A stretch of DNA of 64,000 bases from assembly GCA_963667715.1 (NCBI GenBank), contig OY763926.1:4402001-4466000 (forward strand), read 5' to 3'. Both the position numbers and the translations under genes were made by a program. This DNA comes from JAFGDI01 sp963667715 (GTDB lineage Bacteria > Planctomycetota > Phycisphaerae > Sedimentisphaerales > SM23-30). Shown piece after piece: positions 61,481-64,000 of this stretch; positions within the stretch are counted from its first letter, which is position 1; every line of letters starts with the position of its first letter. Under the pieces are notes generated by a model, which was not told the DNA's origin, made no database searches, and worked only from the letters and a program-made list of their open reading frames with translations.

Positions 61481-63442
61481 ATGTTAAAAAAAATGAAACT
61501 TGGCTCACGTATGTTACTATCAATTGGTACTGTCGCTCTGATATCATTTGTGATCACTATCTCATATGTTACAATCAAAGCATCAAACATGTCACATCAG
61601 GACGCCATGGACAAAGCTTTCGAAATAGCTTATCGGTACAGTACAAATGCCCAAACTGAACTTGAAGAGGCCTTAAACCAGACAAAGTCAATGGCTCAGG
61701 TGCTAAAAACATTAAAAGTCAATAATCAGGTACCAGACAGAGAATACAGCAACTCTATCATAAAAGGTTTTGTCCAGGCCAACCCTTCATTTATCGGCAT
61801 GTGCACCTGCTGGGAGCCAGATGCATTCGATGGCAAAGACAGCGAATATGTAAATAAAGAAGGGCACGATGGAACTGGCAGATACATTCCATATCTATAT
61901 CGTTCTGGAAACGATATTAACCTGGAAGAACTTGTTGGATACGAAACCCCGGGCGATGGAGACTATTATCTGGTCCCAAAACGTAATGGCAAGGAAATGA
62001 TCACCACGCCATACGTATACCCAGTTAATGGCGTCGACGTGCTTATGACAACGCTGGTTACTCCAATATCTATTGATGGAAAGTTCTGCGGAGTTACTAC
62101 GGCTGACATATCATTGGGCTATCTTGCAGAGATGATTTCAGGAATCAGAGCATACGAGACTGGTACAGCAGCCCTGATCGCTAGTGACGGGACATATGCA
62201 GCCAATAATGACCTTGAAATGATCGGTAAAGATATTGGTAATTCTGTTCTATGGAATCAGGCCAAGGAAGCTATAAAGAATGGTAAAGAATTCTGCCAGA
62301 TAGAATACTCTAGCGAAATAGACGACAATATCGGCAGAATAATTGTGCCTATACACATTGGTGACACTGGCACACCATGGGCCTTTCTGGTTAATATACC
62401 TATGAGCAAGGTCATGGCCAAGGCTAATGATGTGTTCTACTCAACAGTAATGCTTGGTGCCATATCAGTAGCAATATTATTAACAGTAGTATTTTTTATT
62501 GCCAGAGGTATTAGCAAGCCTATCGAACATGTTGTTAAACGTCTTAGCGAAAGTTCTCAACATGTTAAATCTGTCTCAAGCCAGGTAACCGAAACATCTC
62601 AAAGTCTGGCCCATGGTTCTAACGAACAAGCTGCCGGGCTCGAAGAAGCTACCAGCTCGCTTGAGGAAATGTCTGAAATGATCAAGCAGAACTCTGAAAA
62701 TGCACAGCAGGCAAACACACTGGCAACAGAAGCAAGCCATTCGGCACAAAGCGGTAATGAAGCTATGACCAGGATGAACAGTGCTATTATAGATATACAA
62801 ACATCATCAGATGAAACAGCCAAGATCATAAAAGTGATCGACGAAATTGCATTCCAGACTAACCTGCTTGCCCTCAACGCAGCTGTTGAAGCGGCACGTG
62901 CCGGAGAAGCTGGTAAGGGATTTGCCGTAGTAGCAGAAGAGGTTCGTAATCTGGCAATGCGTTCTGCTGAAGCTGCTAAAGACACTTCAGGCATGATTGA
63001 AGAATCTGTAAGCAATGCACAAAAAGGAGTTGAAATCGCCGGAGAAGTTGCTAAAGTTTTAGAGGACATCGAAAGCGGTATCATGAAGACCACCCAGCTG
63101 GTAGCTGAAATTGCCAAAGCCAGCCAGGAACAGAACCATGGCATATCGCAGATTAACACCGCGGTTAGTAATACTGAGCATATTACCCAGAGGAACGCAG
63201 CTACTGCTGAAGAATCTGCCAGTACCTCCGAAGAGCTTTCCGCACAGGCAGAAGAAATGAACCGGATAATTGACGAACTATCAGCTATGGTAGGCGCCCA
63301 ATCAGGCAACAGTACATCACTATCTGCTTCTGACATGGCTTTTCATAATATCGCTGAAGGCAAAAGCTCGCACAACAAAAACATGAGTTTTGAAAACGAT
63401 CCTTTTTTTGAAACAGAGAATAAATTTAACGACTTTAACTAG
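61481..63442 (+). CDS. Methyl-accepting chemotaxis protein with dCache-type sensor
   Basis: 653 residues, AAGGA 7 bases before ATG. Membrane helices at about 11-30 and 320-340 enclose a periplasmic domain of dCache type, with GMCTCWEPDAFDGKD and GRYIPYLYRSGNDINLEEL in the membrane-distal part and GTAALIASDGTYAANNDLEMIGKDI in the proximal part (a small-ligand pocket). A short HAMP-like stretch (RGISKPIEHVVKRLSESSQHV) leads to the coiled coil, whose tip DEIAFQTNLLALNAAVEAARAGEAGKGFAVVAEEVRNLA begins near residue 453. No C-terminal CheR-tethering pentapeptide; the last residues are FFETENKFNDFN. Ligand unknown; probably a small organic molecule. A GNAT gene follows 15 bp later. Confidence 0.95.
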   Translation: MLKKMKLGSRMLLSIGTVALISFVITISYVTIKASNMSHQDAMDKAFEIAYRYSTNAQTELEEALNQTKSMAQVLKTLKVNNQVPDREYSNSIIKGFVQANPSFIGMCTCWEPDAFDGKDSEYVNKEGHDGTGRYIPYLYRSGNDINLEELVGYETPGDGDYYLVPKRNGKEMITTPYVYPVNGVDVLMTTLVTPISIDGKFCGVTTADISLGYLAEMISGIRAYETGTAALIASDGTYAANNDLEMIGKDIGNSVLWNQAKEAIKNGKEFCQIEYSSEIDDNIGRIIVPIHIGDTGTPWAFLVNIPMSKVMAKANDVFYSTVMLGAISVAILLTVVFFIARGISKPIEHVVKRLSESSQHVKSVSSQVTETSQSLAHGSNEQAAGLEEATSSLEEMSEMIKQNSENAQQANTLATEASHSAQSGNEAMTRMNSAIIDIQTSSDETAKIIKVIDEIAFQTNLLALNAAVEAARAGEAGKGFAVVAEEVRNLAMRSAEAAKDTSGMIEESVSNAQKGVEIAGEVAKVLEDIESGIMKTTQLVAEIAKASQEQNHGISQINTAVSNTEHITQRNAATAEESASTSEELSAQAEEMNRIIDELSAMVGAQSGNSTSLSASDMAFHNIAEGKSSHNKNMSFENDPFFETENKFNDFN

Positions 63443-63457
63443 CAGGGAAGCTAAAAC

Positions 63458-63925
63458 ATGAATGATCTTTTTATCAGAATAGCCAGACAATCAGACACAA
63501 CGGAGATACGCGACCTGGTACACAAGGCAACTGATAAATGCTATACACCACCAGACTACACCAAGGTATGTATAGACTTTATGAAAGATCATCATTCAAT
63601 AGAAAATATCAGTAAAGCTATAGCAGAAGAGTATGTTCTGGTTGCGGAGATAGATAACAAACTGATCGCAACCGGGGCACTCAACTGCCAACAGATACAC
63701 AGGGTCTTTATCGATACCGAACTACAGGGAACCGGTATCGGCCGGGCAATAATGGCTGAACTTGAAAAAGAAGCTTTGCGTCAGGGTCGACACGAAGTTA
63801 CACTCCACTCACATATTCCGCCAACGGGCTTCTACCAGAAACTTGGCTATATAATAACTGAGGAAATGAGTAAGGATATTGGCGGCTTTACCCTGAACTT
63901 CTATGAGATGAAAAAGAAACTATAA
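63458..63925 (+). CDS. GNAT-family N-acetyltransferase
   Basis: 155 residues, 15 bp after the chemoreceptor gene and likely on its transcript. GNAT pattern: IRIARQSDTTEIRDLVHKATDKCY (beta1-alpha1), EYVLVAEIDNKLIATGALN (beta3-4), and QIHRVFIDTELQGTGIGRAIMAELEKEAL with the Q/R-x-x-G-x-G/A acetyl-CoA loop (G-T-G-I-G), then VTLHSHIPPTGFYQKLGYIITEE (alpha4, Y-x-K-L-G-Y). Substrate unknown. Confidence 0.9.
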   Translation: MNDLFIRIARQSDTTEIRDLVHKATDKCYTPPDYTKVCIDFMKDHHSIENISKAIAEEYVLVAEIDNKLIATGALNCQQIHRVFIDTELQGTGIGRAIMAELEKEALRQGRHEVTLHSHIPPTGFYQKLGYIITEEMSKDIGGFTLNFYEMKKKL

Positions 63926-63989
63926 CAGAACTGAACTATTCTGTTATTAATAAAATAGCCTTTTTGTGTATCTTAACACAATGGCTATT
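63922..63989. other. Two hairpins at the right edge
   Basis: ATAACAG ... CTGTTAT (63922-63947) overlaps the GNAT stop codon. A second, longer hairpin at 63954-63989 has outer arms AATAGCC/GGCTATT and inner arms TTGTGT/ACACAA with an asymmetric bulge and 6-base loop. The first could terminate the GNAT transcript (A/T-rich, T tract from 63961). The second could be a terminator or the end of a repeat continuing beyond the window. Confidence 0.45.
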
Positions 63990-64000
63990 AAATGTTATGA

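Noticed and set aside
62599..63336. 245-codon minus-strand frame inside the chemoreceptor gene
   Set aside because: It is antisense to the highly conserved signalling coiled coil and its Ala/Ser-rich product is the usual mirror of such sequence.

Overview
The window looks like chromosome from a bacterium of the Planctomycetota, most likely a Phycisphaerae/Sedimentisphaerales-type anaerobe. This is inferred from a PEP-CTERM surface protein, several exported proteins with dockerin-like Asp/Asn repeats (20676-21926, 33353-36475), a secreted protein with the N-terminal LDAN-RLGS-GWN motif I associate with planctomycetes (45974-47269), and a modest-GC, AT-rich-spacer genome. Core genes are recO, gltBD, rho, coaE, mgtE, pyrR-pyrB-nadK, glmS, purM and one tRNA-Thr(CGT). 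No insertion sequence or CRISPR array was seen.

Layout. 1-5.3 kb: the 5' part of a phage-portal-like gene runs off the left edge, followed by a spacer with two near-identical 27-bp repeats, a PEP-CTERM protein, an orphan ABC ATPase, a zinc-ribbon membrane protein, an AAA/DUF4143 ATPase and recO. 5.3-11.4 kb: the glutamate synthase operon gltB-gltD, with overlapping reading frames. 12-18.1 kb: a second AAA/DUF4143 ATPase, then a BlaI-type repressor with two operators around its promoter and a giant BlaR1/M56-type sensor protease. 18.2-19.9 kb: an apparent noncoding RNA gene with its own promoter and terminator, convergent with an Abi_2/AbiF-type HEPN abortive-infection gene. 20-27 kb: trmO-like gene, secreted beta-helix protein, mntP, and an ECF sigma / membrane anti-sigma candidate / two exported proteins cluster. 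27.2-33 kb: rho, coaE, an MscS-type channel, mgtE and the tRNA. 33.3-37.5 kb: a 1,000-residue CotH/LTD surface protein and a lipoprotein. 37.6-41.2 kb: a hairpin-rich leader, a ParA-type ATPase fused to a glycogen-binding-like CBM48 domain, and a MinD/FlhG-like protein that has lost its P-loop. 41.6-47.3 kb: LolA-like protein, the pyrimidine genes and nadK. 47.4-50.3 kb: MarR regulator coupled to lysine 2,3-aminomutase and beta-lysine acetyltransferase, the pathway for the osmolyte N-epsilon-acetyl-beta-lysine. 50.4-57.6 kb: a surface-polysaccharide cluster (two glycosyltransferases, an alkaline-phosphatase-superfamily enzyme, a pyruvyltransferase, and an MBOAT/SGNH pair). 57.7-64 kb: glmS, purM, a chemoreceptor and a GNAT acetyltransferase.

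How the genes fit together. Salt stress and envelope themes recur: N-acetyl-beta-lysine synthesis, an MscS channel and MgtE for osmotic/ion balance, and many exported or anchored proteins plus a decorated exopolysaccharide locus with the amino-sugar supplier GlmS next to it. The least explained parts are the RNA gene beside the Abi_2 gene, the ParA-CBM48 plus P-loop-less partner with their structured leader, and a ~140-bp dispersed element present in two good copies (13.7 kb and 25.9 kb). Gene starts were moved from the longest reading frame where a ribosome-binding site or family alignment favoured another codon; those choices are stated entry by entry.
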